64,000 nt of DNA from NCBI RefSeq assembly GCF_007859195.1, contig NZ_VOHL01000001.1:372001-436000 (forward strand), in the 5' to 3' direction. The translations under genes were made by a program, and so were the position numbers. Positions 27,944 to 38,511 of this stretch are shown here, piece after piece. The notes under the pieces were generated by a model that saw only the letters and a list, made by a program, of their open reading frames with translations, searched no databases and was not told where the DNA came from. This DNA comes from Streptococcus cuniculipharyngis (GTDB taxonomy: Bacteria > Bacillota > Bacilli > Lactobacillales > Streptococcaceae). The stretch's first letter is position 1. Each line of letters starts with the position of its first letter.

Positions 27944-28747
27944 CTAACCAAAGCGTCCTGACACATAGTCATTGGTTGACTGACAACTAGCATTTTGGAA
28001 AATCTTCTTGGTTTGATCGTACTCAATCAAATCGCCATTGTAGAAAAAGGCGGTATAATCACTTGAGCGAGCAGCCTGTTGCATATTATGGGTCACAATG
28101 ATAATCGTGTAATCTTTTTTCAACTCCAACATGGTCTCTTCCACCTGCATGGTTGAAATCGGATCAAGGGCACTGGCTGGTTCATCCATTAAGAGAATAT
28201 CAGGCTTGACTGCGATAGCACGAGCAATGCAAAGCCGTTGCTGCTGACCACCAGATAAGGCAAGGGCTGACTTGTGCAAATCATCTTTGACCTGGTCCCA
28301 AAGGGCCGCTTGTTTAAGTGAGGTTTCAACCAGTTCATCCAAGAATGCCTTGTCCTTGACCCCAGCCCGCTCATGAGCGAAGGTGATATTGCGATAAATG
28401 GACTTGGCAAAAGGATTAGGTCGCTGGAAAACCATCCCAATCTGCTTTCTCATCTCATAAACATTGATTTCTGGTCGGTTAACATCCAAACCTTCATACC
28501 AAATTTCACCAGTTACCCGAGCAATATCAATGGTGTCGTTCATTCGATTCAAACTACGCAAAAAGGTGGATTTTCCTGAACCTGATGGACCAATCAAAGC
28601 AGTAATTTTATGTTTTTCAAACTGCATATCAACCCCTTTGATGGATTCCTTTTGACCGTAAAAGACATGTAAATCCTTGGTCTCCAAAGCCAACTTATCC
28701 TGGTCAAAGGTAATGATATGCTTTTCATTCCAGTTATATTCTACCAT
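27944..28747 (-). CDS. pstB1: Phosphate ABC transporter ATP-binding protein PstB, copy 1
   Basis: 267-residue ATPase of the high-affinity phosphate importer: Walker [11 protein letters not shown]-loop [11 protein letters not shown], signature [16 protein letters not shown], Walker [13 protein letters not shown]. The N-terminus is about 15 residues longer than in copy 2. It lies nine bases after pstA and thirteen before pstB2. Confidence 0.95.
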   Translation of the reverse strand: MVEYNWNEKHIITFDQDKLALETKDLHVFYGQKESIKGVDMQFEKHKITALIGPSGSGKSTFLRSLNRMNDTIDIARVTGEIWYEGLDVNRPEINVYEMRKQIGMVFQRPNPFAKSIYRNITFAHERAGVKDKAFLDELVETSLKQAALWDQVKDDLHKSALALSGGQQQRLCIARAIAVKPDILLMDEPASALDPISTMQVEETMLELKKDYTIIIVTHNMQQAARSSDYTAFFYNGDLIEYDQTKKIFQNASCQSTNDYVSGRFG

Positions 28748-28756
28748 GATTCTCCT

Positions 28757-29641
28757 TTATTGCGATGTCAATTTAGCATGGATTTTCCGACCCAAGTAAC
28801 GTGCCGAAAAATTAAAGATAAGGATAAAGAACAAGAGAATAGCCGCACTACCCGCAGAAACCTGGATAGCATCTGGCAAGAGCCCTTCTCCATTAACCTT
28901 CCAAATATGAACAGCCAAGGTCTCCGCCTGACGGAAGATGGAAATAGGGCTTGATACACTCAGTGGATTCCAATTTGACCAGTCAAGGGCTGGTGCCGAT
29001 TGACCCGCAGTGTAAATCAAGGCTGCCGCTTCCCCAAAAATACGACCGCTAGCAAGGACAATCCCTGTAATAATCCCTGGCAAGGCTTCTGGTACAACCA
29101 CGTGAATAATGGTTTCCCAGCGAGATAGACCCAAGGCCAAGCCTGCTTCACGTTGGGTGTGATGGACCGCTTTTAAGCTTTCTTCAACATTGCGGGTCAT
29201 CATTGGTAAGTTAAAAATCGTCAAAGCCATGGCACCAGAAAGGATAGAAAACCCATACCCCATCTGAACAACAAAGACTAAAAAACCAAAGAGGCCCACT
29301 ACTACAGATGGTAAAGAACTCAAAATCTCAATGGCATTGCGTACCAAAAGCGTTACCGGCCCCTTCTTAGCATACTCAGATAGATAAATACCTGCTCCCA
29401 AAGACAGGGGAAAAGAAATCAGCAAGGTCACCACTAAGAGAAAAATACTATTGTAAAGCTGAATCCCGATACCACCTCCGGCTTTATAGGCACTAGACTG
29501 TCCAAAAACAAAGGACCATGATAGGTGCGATACCCCACGAAAGAGAATATAGCCAATCAGGCTGACCAAGATAAGCAAGACAAATCCTGAAATGCCATAG
29601 AGGACACCTGTGGCCACCTTATCAATTTTTTTAGCGTACAT
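28757..29641 (-). CDS. pstA: Phosphate ABC transporter permease PstA
   Basis: 294 residues with six membrane segments and the permease EAA-type loop (ALGLSRWETIIHVVVPEALPG). It pairs with PstC to form the phosphate channel. Its start overlaps the pstC stop by 11 bases. Confidence 0.95.
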   Translation of the reverse strand: MYAKKIDKVATGVLYGISGFVLLILVSLIGYILFRGVSHLSWSFVFGQSSAYKAGGGIGIQLYNSIFLLVVTLLISFPLSLGAGIYLSEYAKKGPVTLLVRNAIEILSSLPSVVVGLFGFLVFVVQMGYGFSILSGAMALTIFNLPMMTRNVEESLKAVHHTQREAGLALGLSRWETIIHVVVPEALPGIITGIVLASGRIFGEAAALIYTAGQSAPALDWSNWNPLSVSSPISIFRQAETLAVHIWKVNGEGLLPDAIQVSAGSAAILLFFILIFNFSARYLGRKIHAKLTSQ

Positions 29642-30566
29642 AGTTTTTCTTACCTTTCGGACGTGTAATCAATTTAATCATCGAATTAAAGAAGAGACTC
29701 ATCAATAAAAGAATCAATGCCAGACTCCAAAGAGCATCATTACGTACTGTTCCCATAACCGTATTTCCAATACCCATGGTCAACACTGAGGTTAGGGTTG
29801 AGGCTGGCGTGATGAGACTGGTTGGCATCAGCGCTGCATTTCCAACGACCATTTGAATGGCTAAAGCTTCACCAAAGGCACGGGCCATCCCAAAGACAAT
29901 GGCAGTTAGAATACCTGGCTTAGCAGCCTGTAAAATCACACGGGAGATGGTTTGCCAACGGGTAGCGCCTAAGGCTAAACTTGCTTCCTTGTAATGACGT
30001 GGCACAGCCTTCAGAGAATCTACTGTCATTGAGGTCACCGTTGGTAAAATCATGACAAAGAGAACAAAAACCCCTGACAGGATACCAAATCCTGAACCGC
30101 CAAAAACAGAGCGGACAGCCGGCACCACTACCGTTAATCCGATAAATCCATAAACAACAGAAGGGATCCCCACCAGCAACTCGATAGCTGGTTGCATAAT
30201 TTTAGAGCCTCGTTTAGGAGAAATTTCCGTCATAAATAAAGCGACACCAATGGCAAAAGGAGTTGCCAAGAGGGCTGATAAAAAGGTTACCAAGAAAGAT
30301 CCTACAATCATGGGTAAGGCCCCTAATACAGGTAAACCGTTGGCATCAGTTTGTGACGGATTCCAGTTTGTGCCAAACAAGAAGGAAAACAGATTAACCC
30401 CATCAACAAAGAAGGTTGACAGACCTTTTTGTGCCACAAATAACAAAATTAAAGCGACTACAAAGACAATCAGCACCAAACATAGGAAGGTAATTGTCTT
30501 ACCAAATTTTTCCAACTTAGAATTTTTGGAAGTTGATAATAAACGTTTTGAAATATCGTTAGCCAT
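29631..30566 (-). CDS. pstC: Phosphate ABC transporter permease PstC
   Basis: 311 residues with an N-terminal cytoplasmic tail, six membrane segments and the conserved loop ALGATRWQTISRVILQAAKPG. It directly follows pstS with one base between the genes. Confidence 0.95.
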   Translation of the reverse strand: MANDISKRLLSTSKNSKLEKFGKTITFLCLVLIVFVVALILLFVAQKGLSTFFVDGVNLFSFLFGTNWNPSQTDANGLPVLGALPMIVGSFLVTFLSALLATPFAIGVALFMTEISPKRGSKIMQPAIELLVGIPSVVYGFIGLTVVVPAVRSVFGGSGFGILSGVFVLFVMILPTVTSMTVDSLKAVPRHYKEASLALGATRWQTISRVILQAAKPGILTAIVFGMARAFGEALAIQMVVGNAALMPTSLITPASTLTSVLTMGIGNTVMGTVRNDALWSLALILLLMSLFFNSMIKLITRPKGKKNYVR

Positions 30567-30567
30567 C

Positions 30568-31434
30568 TTATTTCTCCGTTACGACACCATTGGCGTCTTT
30601 TTTGACCGTCATATCCTTAATTGAGATATAACCCATTTCCTTGATGACCGTATTTTGGACATCATCACTCATCATGTAGTCAAGAAACTCTTGGGCTAAA
30701 GCGCTAGGTTTGCCCTTGGTATACATGTGTTCATAAGACCAGATAGGCCATTTATTGGTTTGGACATTTTCTGCCGTTGGAGCATAACCATTGAGCTTTA
30801 AGGTCTTAACCGTATCATCTGTGTAAGAAAAGGCTAGGTAGGAAATTGCTCCAGGTGTTTGCGAAACAATGCTCCGCACCATTCCGTTTGAATCCTGTTC
30901 CTGGGCCTTCTTGGGCTGACTGTCTCCCATAATCGAACTATCAAATGAAGCACGACTACCTGATCCCGAAGCTCTGTTGATTACTGTAATAACCAGGTCT
31001 TGACCGCCTAATTCCTTCCAGTTTTTAACCTCACCTGTAAAGATTTTCCGTAACTCCTCTACGCTGAGATTATCTACCTTGACCTTTCGGTTAACAATGG
31101 GAACAACACCCACAACGGCAACCTGATGGTCAACCAAGGCTGAAGCATCAATTCCTGATTTTTCTTCAGCAAACAAATCACTGTTCCCAATCTCCACAGC
31201 CCCTGACTGAACCTGCGACAAGCCTGTCCCTGAGCCACCCCCTTGAACATTGATGTATTTTCCAATATTCTGTTTAGAAAATTCATCAGCAACTGCCTCA
31301 ACGAGAGGTTGAAGAGCTGTAGAACCAACAGCTGTTGTCGATTCGCCCTTATCAATCCAGCTGGCACAGCCAGCCAAGCCGAAACTAGCCAAAACCACTG
31401 TGCCTAGCATCGCTAATTTTATCTGTTTTTTCAT
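30568..31434 (-). CDS. pstS: Phosphate-binding lipoprotein PstS
   Basis: The 288-residue lipoprotein has the lipobox LAGC (Cys23). Phosphate-contacting motifs are visible: [19 protein letters not shown], and [11 protein letters not shown]. It delivers phosphate to PstCA. AAAGGAAAG precedes the ATG. Only 11 bases separate it from rsmF, and I see no promoter there, so transcription probably reads through from rsmF or from a site inside it. Confidence 0.95.
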   Translation of the reverse strand: MKKQIKLAMLGTVVLASFGLAGCASWIDKGESTTAVGSTALQPLVEAVADEFSKQNIGKYINVQGGGSGTGLSQVQSGAVEIGNSDLFAEEKSGIDASALVDHQVAVVGVVPIVNRKVKVDNLSVEELRKIFTGEVKNWKELGGQDLVITVINRASGSGSRASFDSSIMGDSQPKKAQEQDSNGMVRSIVSQTPGAISYLAFSYTDDTVKTLKLNGYAPTAENVQTNKWPIWSYEHMYTKGKPSALAQEFLDYMMSDDVQNTVIKEMGYISIKDMTVKKDANGVVTEK

Positions 31435-31445
31435 CTTTCTTTCCT

Positions 31446-32756
31446 TTATGAGTGAAATCGTAATCCCTTGGGATAATAATTCTTAATCACCTTACCCACA
31501 ATCTTGGCAAAGCCCAAACCATTGCCATCAACCAAAATTTGATACCAACCAGTCTCCCTATCTTCTTCCAAATTGATCGTTTCGCCCGCTACATAACGCC
31601 TAAAAGCATCGTCATCAAGATCAATACTTTGTTTGACTTCATCAGCCGTTAAGGCCAAACCCAGAGCAAAGGAGGGTTCAAAGCGATTTTTCTTGAAGGT
31701 TCCTAAGTGGAGCCCATTGCGGGCTATCTTTAGTTTAGACAAATCCGGTAAATCTTCTGGCAAAAGATAAAGTTGATCACCAAAGACTTGCAAAATACCA
31801 GATAAGCTTACCTTGAGGTAACTCTTAGCAAAGGTCTGCCAATCTTCTAATTGACTCTTGCTGATGTTAGACCTGGCTGGACGATAATTAGACTCCTCTG
31901 GCGACCGTCTGTCTTGAAAATGAGCAACAAACTGTCCCTCCCCGGCAAAATGATGGGGATACATCCTAGCCGTCTGTGGCTGATTAAGACCCGACACCAT
32001 ACCATTTATTTTGGGAATATTTAACAACTCTAAGTTATCATACTCTTGTAATAGCCAGTCAACAACATCCTCATTTTCTTCCGGTGCCCAAGTGCATGTT
32101 GAATAAACCAAACGTCCGCCAGGAGCCAACATGTCCAGGGCTGGTTTTAAAATAGACTTTTGTAAGGCTGCACATTCTTTTGGGTAGTCGATTGACCAAT
32201 ACTGGCTAGCCTCAGGGTCCTTACGAAACATGCCTTCGCCCGAACAGGGACCATCAAACACAATCAAGTCAAAATACCCTGGGAAAACCTTAGCCAATCG
32301 CTCGGGCCTTTCATTCAAAACCACCACATTTCGGGCACCGAAGCGCTCAATATTTTCAGCCAAAATTTGGCTACGCTTACTAGAAATGTCATTGCTCACC
32401 AAAACCCCTGTATTTTGAAGGTAAGATAAGAGATGGGTACTTTTTCCACCCGGAGCTGCTGCTAAATCCAAAACACGCGTGCCCTGACTGGGTTGAGCCA
32501 CTTGTCCCACCATCTGGGCTGCTGGTTCTTGTGAATAAACCAAGCCTGTCACATGTTCCTTAGACCTCCCTGATACCTTGCCATAATAACCCCAAGGAGT
32601 CTCAGGAATGGGATTTTCAAAAGACTGCTGAGCTTTCTTTAAGGGATTAGACCGAAAACCAGCCACAGGTTTCTCCGTAAAAGTTGCAAGAAAGTTCTCA
32701 GCTTCAGCCCCTAAAAGCTGCTTATATTTAGTCGTGAATTCTTTAGGTAGTGTCAT
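31446..32756 (-). CDS. rsmF: RsmF-like 16S rRNA m5C methyltransferase
   Basis: The 436-residue NOL1/NOP2/Sun-family enzyme methylates a cytosine in rRNA. SAM motif [14 protein letters not shown] (from about residue 95), the catalytic motifs [13 protein letters not shown] and [11 protein letters not shown] with the two cysteines, and a C-terminal RsmF-type extension are present. The substrate base cannot be fixed from sequence. No ribosome-binding site precedes the ATG: TATAAT (32763-32768) is six bases away, with TTGCCA at 32787-32792, so the mRNA is probably leaderless. It heads the pst cluster, a linkage also known in pneumococcus. Confidence 0.88.
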   Translation of the reverse strand: MTLPKEFTTKYKQLLGAEAENFLATFTEKPVAGFRSNPLKKAQQSFENPIPETPWGYYGKVSGRSKEHVTGLVYSQEPAAQMVGQVAQPSQGTRVLDLAAAPGGKSTHLLSYLQNTGVLVSNDISSKRSQILAENIERFGARNVVVLNERPERLAKVFPGYFDLIVFDGPCSGEGMFRKDPEASQYWSIDYPKECAALQKSILKPALDMLAPGGRLVYSTCTWAPEENEDVVDWLLQEYDNLELLNIPKINGMVSGLNQPQTARMYPHHFAGEGQFVAHFQDRRSPEESNYRPARSNISKSQLEDWQTFAKSYLKVSLSGILQVFGDQLYLLPEDLPDLSKLKIARNGLHLGTFKKNRFEPSFALGLALTADEVKQSIDLDDDAFRRYVAGETINLEEDRETGWYQILVDGNGLGFAKIVGKVIKNYYPKGLRFHS

Positions 32757-32762
32757 AAGTCT

Positions 32763-32792
32763 ATTATACTATACTCCCAACTAATCTGGCAA
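32763..32792 (-). promoter_or_regulatory. rsmF promoter, leaderless layout
   Basis: Minus-strand TTGCCA (32787-32792), 18 bases, TATAAT (32763-32768), AGACTT, ATG. Confidence 0.65.
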
Positions 32793-32803
32793 TATATCTG
32801 ACA

Positions 32804-33574
32804 TTAGATTGTTACCCCTTTCAAGTAACTCAACACCTCAGTCAACTTAGCCTTTGGAATAAACATGACCTGTTGTCTTGTCTTAAAGTCAGGTTCTTGA
32901 CCGTCCAAGGTCAGAAGGCAATAACCCAAGCCTTCCCCCATAATTTTGGCCGCCATATAATCCCACACCTGAATCCTTGAAAAATAGCCCAGCAGTTGCC
33001 CACTTAAGACCTTACTCATGCTAATACCGGCGCCACCATACATCCTAATACCCAGACATTGATCCAATAGCTGACGCACACCTCCTGTATTTTGTGCGTA
33101 CATACGACTATTACAAGCAAACAGGCTCTGTGCTAGCTGACGCTCTTGATAGACTGGAAGGGGCTCCTTGTTACAAACAACCGCAAATTGGCCACCACCA
33201 CTATAAAGTTTGTCAGCCATAACCTGATAAATCAAACCAAACTGACCGACACCATCTTCCAAGTAAGCCATCATGATGCAAAAATCATCTTGCAAGACAA
33301 TAAAATTGACCGTACCATCAATAGGATCCAAAACCCAGACCCTACCATCTTTGATGTCATGTGTGACCCCATTTTCTTCAGCTAAGATGGCATCATCTGG
33401 GTATCTTGCTTTGATGCCGGCAATCAAAAAATCCTGGGTCTCTCGATCCATATTGGTGACCAAGTCACCAAAACCAGATTTTTCCTCAATATCTAAGTCT
33501 GAGGTCATTCTGCCTTTGATAAATTGCCCTGCCTCTCTGATGAGTTGGCAGGCAAAATGATACTTATTTTCCAA
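32804..33574 (-). CDS. Inositol-monophosphatase-family protein
   Basis: A 256-residue Mg-dependent phosphatase-fold protein. The two metal motifs are LAEENG (motif with Glu) and [13 protein letters not shown]; a third, [10 protein letters not shown], lies near the C-terminus. Relatives act on inositol phosphate, fructose-1,6-bisphosphate or 3'-phosphoadenosine-5'-phosphate; which one applies here is unknown. It overlaps the UPF0223 gene by 11 bases in the spxA1-UPF0223-IMPase unit. Confidence 0.88.
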   Translation of the reverse strand: MENKYHFACQLIREAGQFIKGRMTSDLDIEEKSGFGDLVTNMDRETQDFLIAGIKARYPDDAILAEENGVTHDIKDGRVWVLDPIDGTVNFIVLQDDFCIMMAYLEDGVGQFGLIYQVMADKLYSGGGQFAVVCNKEPLPVYQERQLAQSLFACNSRMYAQNTGGVRQLLDQCLGIRMYGGAGISMSKVLSGQLLGYFSRIQVWDYMAAKIMGEGLGYCLLTLDGQEPDFKTRQQVMFIPKAKLTEVLSYLKGVTI

Positions 33575-33839
33575 GTGACAACCATCCTTTCCCCAACTCC
33601 TTGGCTTTTTTTACCGCTTGATAGGTTGAATAGCCACTGAGCTTTTCAAACTCACGGTCCAATTGCTTTTCTTGAGCCTTGCCTGGAACAATCTGTTTAA
33701 AATGATCATAGGCGACCAAAAGCTCAGTAGTGTCCACACGGGTCTCATAAGCCGCTTCAATTTTACTGAAAAAATGAAGCACTGATGTTATCTCGTCAGT
33801 GCTCCAGGATAAATCAATCGGATAAGTGTAATTTTTCAT
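33564..33839 (-). CDS. UPF0223-family protein
   Basis: A 91-residue cytoplasmic protein of the YktA/UPF0223 family, function unknown. The N-terminus [14 protein letters not shown] and the C-terminal GWLSLGK fit that family. It starts three bases after spxA1 and overlaps the next gene, so the three are one transcript. Confidence 0.85.
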   Translation of the reverse strand: MKNYTYPIDLSWSTDEITSVLHFFSKIEAAYETRVDTTELLVAYDHFKQIVPGKAQEKQLDREFEKLSGYSTYQAVKKAKELGKGWLSLGK

Positions 33840-33842
33840 AGG

Positions 33843-34250
33843 TTAACCTTCTCCTATTTCTGCTCTAATCGTCGCCTGTCTCAGCTCATGCTTACGATAA
33901 TCTCTTGATAAAAAGGCTCGAATTTCGTCTTCATTAAAGCCAATCTGCATCCGTTTGCTATCCATAATAATCGGTCGTCGTAACAAACTTGGATTTTCTG
34001 AAATCAAGGTCATTAATTCTGTAATGGACATTTCTTCCACATCAATGTTTAACCGCTGAAAAATCTTAGAGCGTGTGGAAATGATATCTTCAGTGCCATT
34101 TTCGGTCAAAGCCAAAATTCCCATTAACTCTTCACGACTTAATGGGTTGGTCATAATATTATGCTCCACAAAGGGAAGCCCATGTTTGATTAACCAAGCC
34201 CTCGCCTTGCGACAGCTTGTACAACTAGGAGATAAAAATAAGGTAATCAT
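33843..34250 (-). CDS. spxA1: Global regulator Spx, SpxA1 type
   Basis: Spx binds the RNA polymerase alpha subunit and redirects transcription under thiol stress. The 135-residue ArsC-fold protein has the redox motif CTSC (Cys10, Cys13) in MITLFLSPSCTSCRKARAWL and conserved RRPIIMDSKRMQIGFNEDEI. I chose ATG 34248-34250 with GGAG eight bases upstream; a GTG three codons earlier is too close to that site. The ribF-spx-UPF0223-IMPase order matches that of spxA1 in S. mutans, as I recall it. An extended -10 (TGA TATAAT, 34297-34302) gives it its own promoter. Confidence 0.9.
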   Translation of the reverse strand: MITLFLSPSCTSCRKARAWLIKHGLPFVEHNIMTNPLSREELMGILALTENGTEDIISTRSKIFQRLNIDVEEMSITELMTLISENPSLLRRPIIMDSKRMQIGFNEDEIRAFLSRDYRKHELRQATIRAEIGEG

Positions 34251-34328
34251 ACAATGCACTCCATAAACTTTCCAGCATTAAAAATCTCTTTTTTTCATTA
34301 TATCAAATTATCACCCTATTTTCTAGCG

Positions 34329-35243
34329 TTACTTCCAATTTTTGGCAATTTTTTGGTCTTTTTTTAATTGCAAAACGAGTTGATTAATTTCGGAAAATTT
34401 CTCCATTTCTCTGATCTTATCTAGCCAAAAAATGTCAATTTTTTCCCCGTAGATATCTCCAGTAAAATCAAACAGATGAGATTCAATCCTCAGTTCTGTT
34501 CCACCGAAAGTGACATTTTTACCAATACTGGTCATGGCCCGATAATCTTGCTGTCCTACCCTAACCTTAGTGACATAAACACCCTCTGCAGGCAGATGGA
34601 CCCGATCCAACAAAGCGAGATTGGCTGTGGGAAACCCTAACAATCTCCCTCTGGCGTCGCCATGAACAACTAGCCCAGTAATTGAGAGGTCATATCCCAA
34701 TAACTGGTTGACCTCCTTCACCTTACCTTCTTTTAATAGGGCTCGAATTCGAGTAGAGCTAATTTTTTCATCACCTTGTTTGACCTCTTCAACAATTCGT
34801 ACTGGCACAGATAAGGCTTGAGCCAAATAAGCACCATCCTTACCATCATGGCCAAACTTATAGTCAAAGCCAACAACCACTGCAAGGGGGGCAATACGGC
34901 CAATATAGTCTGTTAAAAATTCAGCCGCTGTCAGTTGGGCAAAAGAGCTGGTAAAATCTAGCAAATAAAGCTCATCGACGCCATAGGCGGCAAATCTTTC
35001 ATAACGCTTTTCTGGAGAACTAATATGTAACAATAGTTCTGGACTAAATTTCTGAAAAGCCAGCTGAGGACTTTCAGGAAAGGTTAAAACCAATACCTTG
35101 CCACCCGCTTGATTTGCTATGTTTTTAGCCTCTCTCAACAGAGCCTGATGCCCCAAGTGAAGCCCATCAAAATAACCGAGGACTAAAACAACATCCTGAT
35201 TGGTTTTTATATCCTTGTAATCTTTAAGTTTTTTTATGTTCAT
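34329..35243 (-). CDS. ribF: Bifunctional riboflavin kinase/FAD synthetase
   Basis: RibF turns riboflavin into FMN and then FAD. The 304-residue protein has the N-terminal adenylyltransferase domain ([14 protein letters not shown], later [14 protein letters not shown]) and the C-terminal kinase domain ([23 protein letters not shown]). Its ATG overlaps the truB stop by four bases (ATGA), so translation is coupled. No FMN riboswitch is present upstream. Confidence 0.95.
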   Translation of the reverse strand: MNIKKLKDYKDIKTNQDVVLVLGYFDGLHLGHQALLREAKNIANQAGGKVLVLTFPESPQLAFQKFSPELLLHISSPEKRYERFAAYGVDELYLLDFTSSFAQLTAAEFLTDYIGRIAPLAVVVGFDYKFGHDGKDGAYLAQALSVPVRIVEEVKQGDEKISSTRIRALLKEGKVKEVNQLLGYDLSITGLVVHGDARGRLLGFPTANLALLDRVHLPAEGVYVTKVRVGQQDYRAMTSIGKNVTFGGTELRIESHLFDFTGDIYGEKIDIFWLDKIREMEKFSEINQLVLQLKKDQKIAKNWK

Positions 35244-36124
35244 GTTTCAAATACTTTACGTGGTTTATAAAGAGCTAATCGTTTTTCTAAAATCGCAATC
35301 AATCGACCTTGATAGAAAGCAGCCACTAATTGGCCGTGATCAGGCAAACGAATTGACCGGCCATAAGCTAGTTCAACCTTGTCCTCAGCACTAATCTCAA
35401 CGCGAGATAGCTCCTTAACCCCATATTCCACTGGCAAAAGGAAACTGAAATCTCCTTGAACAAGCTTGGTCTTAATCTCATCTAAGGTCAGGGCTGTCTC
35501 TAGAGTTAAACCTGCAGAGGCTGTGCGAACAAGGGCAGACATATGACTAGGGTAGCCTAAAGCTCGGCCCAAGTCAACTGCCAAGGTGCGGACATAGGTC
35601 CCCTTGCTACAAGCGACACGGAAATTAAAACGACAAAGGCCATCGCTGACTAGCAAGTCACTGGTCCGCTCAAAGCTGGTAATTTTGACCTGACGACGAG
35701 GCCGTTCAACACTTTCTCCAGCCCGAGCGTAGTCATATAGCTTGCGTCCATTGACCTTAACAGCCGAATACATGGGCGGAATCTGGGTAATCTCACCCAC
35801 AAAAGTCGCCATGGCTTGGTCCACTTGGACTTGAGTTAAATCTGCTGCCACCGGTTTCACCTCGATGGTTTGGCCGCTAGCATCCTCTGTCGTCGTGGCA
35901 TAGCCCAAGGTAATCTCTCCCTCATAGACCTTGCCACTATCGGTCATGTATTCAATCACTCGGGTCGCCTTGCCTACTGCAATCGGTAAGACACCAACCA
36001 CATCAGGATCCAAAGTTCCACCGTGACCGATTTTCTTTTCCTGCAATAATCGACGCAATTTAAAAACGGCATCATGGCTGGTCATGCCAGCTTCTTTTTT
36101 CAAATTGATAATTCCATTTACCAT
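35240..36124 (-). CDS. truB: tRNA pseudouridine-55 synthase
   Basis: TruB makes the pseudouridine at position 55 of the T loop of tRNAs. The 294-residue protein starts [18 protein letters not shown] and has the catalytic Asp39 in [15 protein letters not shown], plus a PUA-like C-terminal part. I chose ATG 36122-36124 because the conserved N-terminus begins there. TATAAT (36132-36137), with TGA in front, ends seven bases before this ATG and there is no well-spaced Shine-Dalgarno, so the message is probably leaderless. ribF follows by a four-base overlap. Confidence 0.93.
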   Translation of the reverse strand: MVNGIINLKKEAGMTSHDAVFKLRRLLQEKKIGHGGTLDPDVVGVLPIAVGKATRVIEYMTDSGKVYEGEITLGYATTTEDASGQTIEVKPVAADLTQVQVDQAMATFVGEITQIPPMYSAVKVNGRKLYDYARAGESVERPRRQVKITSFERTSDLLVSDGLCRFNFRVACSKGTYVRTLAVDLGRALGYPSHMSALVRTASAGLTLETALTLDEIKTKLVQGDFSFLLPVEYGVKELSRVEISAEDKVELAYGRSIRLPDHGQLVAAFYQGRLIAILEKRLALYKPRKVFET

Positions 36125-36131
36125 ACCTGCT

Positions 36132-36159
36132 ATTATATCACAAAAGCAAAAGAAGGCAA
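36132..36159 (-). promoter_or_regulatory. truB promoter, leaderless layout, inside the preceding terminator
   Basis: TTGCCT (36154-36159), 16 bases, TATAAT (36132-36137, preceded by TGA). The -35 lies in the 3' arm of the DUF2130 gene terminator. Confidence 0.65.
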
Positions 36160-36180
36160 AAAATCCCTTCCTGCCTTCTC
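36146..36180 (-). terminator. Terminator of the DUF2130 gene
   Basis: AGAAGGCA (36172-36179, minus) pairs with TGCCTTCT (36151-36158), followed by TTTGCTTTTG. Confidence 0.7.
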
Positions 36181-36182
36181 TT

Positions 36183-37424
36183 CTATGATGATTTAAGCTC
36201 CTCAAACTTGGCCTTCATGGTCGGATTTTTTCGGGTCAATTTTTGAACGGACACATCATCCAACTTATTATTGGCCAGACGTAGTTGATTCTCACTGGTG
36301 GTCAGGGCTGCTTTGACCGCTTCCATGCGTTTAATGGCCTTGTCAATCTCATCAATGGCCTTTTGGAAATTTTTGCTGGCACTTTGGTAATTTTTAGCAA
36401 AGGCTGTCTTAAAGGTTTCCAAGTCCTCTTCAAAATGAGTGATGTCAATATTTTGTTCTCGAATAAGGGCCAATTCCTGCTTATATTTAAGACTATTCAT
36501 GGCAGCATTGCGGAGAATACCAATCAGCTGAATGAAAAATTGGGGTCTGACCACATACATCTTGTCATAGCGGTGACTGACATCAACAATACCTGTATTA
36601 TAATAATCATTATCAGCTTCCAGCATGGTTACCAGCACAGCATATTCACATTTTTTCTCTCGCCGGTCCTTATCCAATTCCTTGAAAAAATCTTCATTTT
36701 TATGCTTGGTTTTGGTCGTATCAGCCTCATTTTTCATCTCAAACATAATGGAAATCAGCTCCACACCATGCTCATCAAGCTCACGGTAGATATAATCGCC
36801 CTTAGACCCTCGCTCAGAAAGCTGGTTATCCTTTTCAAAATAGGCATTGGGAAAGGCCAACTGCCGCACCTTGTTAAACTCGGTTTCGGCATAACGCTCC
36901 AAACTTTCACCGATTTCTTTGGTCGATTGTTGAGCCTTAAAGTTTTTATAGAATTCCACCTGCTCATTGGCAGCCTTTAGCTGATTTTCAAAATCCTGCC
37001 GCAGAGCCACCAATGACAGATCATTTTCCTTTTCCTGCAAGAGAAGCTGATTTTGCAACTCATCTCGCTCCTTTTCCAAGCCCGCCACAGCTGCTTTTAA
37101 GCTAGCCTGATTTTCTAAACTCAACTTATCTAGTTGATGATGTAACTGTTGGATCTCATCCTTTTTTGCCATCAAGGCCTCTTGGTTTTTCTCACGTTCT
37201 TGAGCCACTTGCTTTTCTAAGGCCAGTCTTAAATCAGCCAGTTCTTGATTTTTACTGGTCATGGCTGCTTGTAGTTGGTACTTGGCCTCTTCTGCCAGAT
37301 GGGCTCTCTCCCTCGCAATCTCGTCTTCCAAAACATTGCTTCGCACTTGCTCTAACAAATGATGATAGTCATTTTCGTTGACTGTAAATGCCGTTTGACA
37401 ATGGGGACAAATAAGCTGATTCAT
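36183..37424 (-). CDS. DUF2130-family protein
   Basis: A 413-residue cytoplasmic protein of unknown function. It opens with a possible zinc knuckle (CPHC at residues 6-9), then a long charged, glutamine- and glutamate-rich coiled coil (about residues 25-165). The DUF2130 core (about 180-330) follows, with the conserved [10 protein letters not shown] and EMKNEADTT, then another helical stretch. The mix of acidic and basic core residues recalls nuclease-like folds, but I have no direct evidence. The start codon overlaps the stop of the upstream membrane-protein gene by one base. Confidence 0.85.
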   Translation of the reverse strand: MNQLICPHCQTAFTVNENDYHHLLEQVRSNVLEDEIARERAHLAEEAKYQLQAAMTSKNQELADLRLALEKQVAQEREKNQEALMAKKDEIQQLHHQLDKLSLENQASLKAAVAGLEKERDELQNQLLLQEKENDLSLVALRQDFENQLKAANEQVEFYKNFKAQQSTKEIGESLERYAETEFNKVRQLAFPNAYFEKDNQLSERGSKGDYIYRELDEHGVELISIMFEMKNEADTTKTKHKNEDFFKELDKDRREKKCEYAVLVTMLEADNDYYNTGIVDVSHRYDKMYVVRPQFFIQLIGILRNAAMNSLKYKQELALIREQNIDITHFEEDLETFKTAFAKNYQSASKNFQKAIDEIDKAIKRMEAVKAALTTSENQLRLANNKLDDVSVQKLTRKNPTMKAKFEELKSS

Positions 37425-38392
37425 TAGATTCCTTCTTCCTCTTGATAGTGTTGATAGAAATTGACCTTTAACTGAATAAAACGTTCAAGGTCATTTAGGA
37501 GTTGAAAGAGCAGGGCTCTAGTCTCAAACTCCTGACGCGTTTGTGGTAAGGCTCTTTGACGAAAAAAGTCTCGACGCTGCTCAATCTCTGTCAATAAGCC
37601 TTGGGCAGGATTAGTTTGACTTAGTTCCTGGGCAGTTTGTCGAAATAACTGAGCTAAAACCCGACTTTCTTGGCTAGCCTGATAACAGCGGTTAACCTGA
37701 CCTGCCATCTGTCGCAAGAGCTGAGCCTGACTCTCCCGCATGCTAAAATAATGCAACTGATAATGATGAGCCTGCTGAAATAATTGATTGCGCTCTTCTA
37801 GGATAGCCACTTCCTGAGCCTGGGCCAATAGCCGGTCTAGGTCATCAATCATTTGTGCTTGGTTTCGCCCATCTCCACTGTCTAAAAAAACACTAAAGCG
37901 TCCTAAAATAGCCCGTAAACTCTCCTCTACCCTTTGATGGTAATCATCAAGTTGTCCCTGGTAAGACGGCATATAGGCATTAACCAAAAGAGCAAAGCCT
38001 GTTCCCAATAAAAACAAGCTCAATTCATTCGTTAGCCACTCCCAAGCAATACTGGTTTCTCCATAAAGATGACTCACTAAAACCGTACTCGGGGCAATAC
38101 CGGTCGCCAAATGCCATCTATGAGCCAAAGGAACATAACTAATCAAATAGAGTCCCAAAACCCAGAGGTGATAGCCAAAAATAGCAAAAAGTATGCTAGC
38201 AATTAAAAAAGCCAAGACTACTGCAAGTAACCGTTGATTGGCTATTTTCAGCGATGAACGCCGAGTATCCATCACATTTAACAGGGCTATAATACCTGCC
38301 GAACTAGCATAGGACAACCCTAGCTGATTAGCAAAATAGATGGCTAAACTAAAAGCCAAGGCTAGCTTAATTGTCCGTTGCCAAATAGGCAT
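37424..38392 (-). CDS. Aromatic-acid-exporter-like (FUSC/ArAE) membrane protein
   Basis: 322 residues: the first 140 or so form four to five membrane segments of the ArAE_1 type (MPIWQRTIKLALAFSLAIYF), and the rest is a cytoplasmic helical domain rich in glutamine. Relatives are putative exporters of aromatic acids; the substrate here is unknown. AAAGGAGAGG precedes the start. It is coupled to the DUF2130 gene by a TAATG overlap and diverges from the Pr6Pr gene. Confidence 0.83.
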   Translation of the reverse strand: MPIWQRTIKLALAFSLAIYFANQLGLSYASSAGIIALLNVMDTRRSSLKIANQRLLAVVLAFLIASILFAIFGYHLWVLGLYLISYVPLAHRWHLATGIAPSTVLVSHLYGETSIAWEWLTNELSLFLLGTGFALLVNAYMPSYQGQLDDYHQRVEESLRAILGRFSVFLDSGDGRNQAQMIDDLDRLLAQAQEVAILEERNQLFQQAHHYQLHYFSMRESQAQLLRQMAGQVNRCYQASQESRVLAQLFRQTAQELSQTNPAQGLLTEIEQRRDFFRQRALPQTRQEFETRALLFQLLNDLERFIQLKVNFYQHYQEEEGI

Positions 38393-38511
38393 AATCCTCT
38401 CCTTTTGTTATAATAATATTATTGTATCATATCCTGAGCCATCTGGCTTGAAATTTAAGGATTAAGTGAGATATAATAAGTATTTAATCTTATCCACAGA
38501 AAGGAATTTTT

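Noticed and set aside
35244-36205. FMN riboswitch in front of ribF, or a longer truB start at 36205
   Set aside because: ribF overlaps truB so no leader exists. The longer truB start would add residues not seen in the conserved N-terminus and would overlap the upstream gene and its terminator.
36285-36980. A 231-codon frame on the + strand
   Set aside because: Antisense to the DUF2130 gene, no ribosome-binding site or family signature, composition like a reverse-frame shadow.
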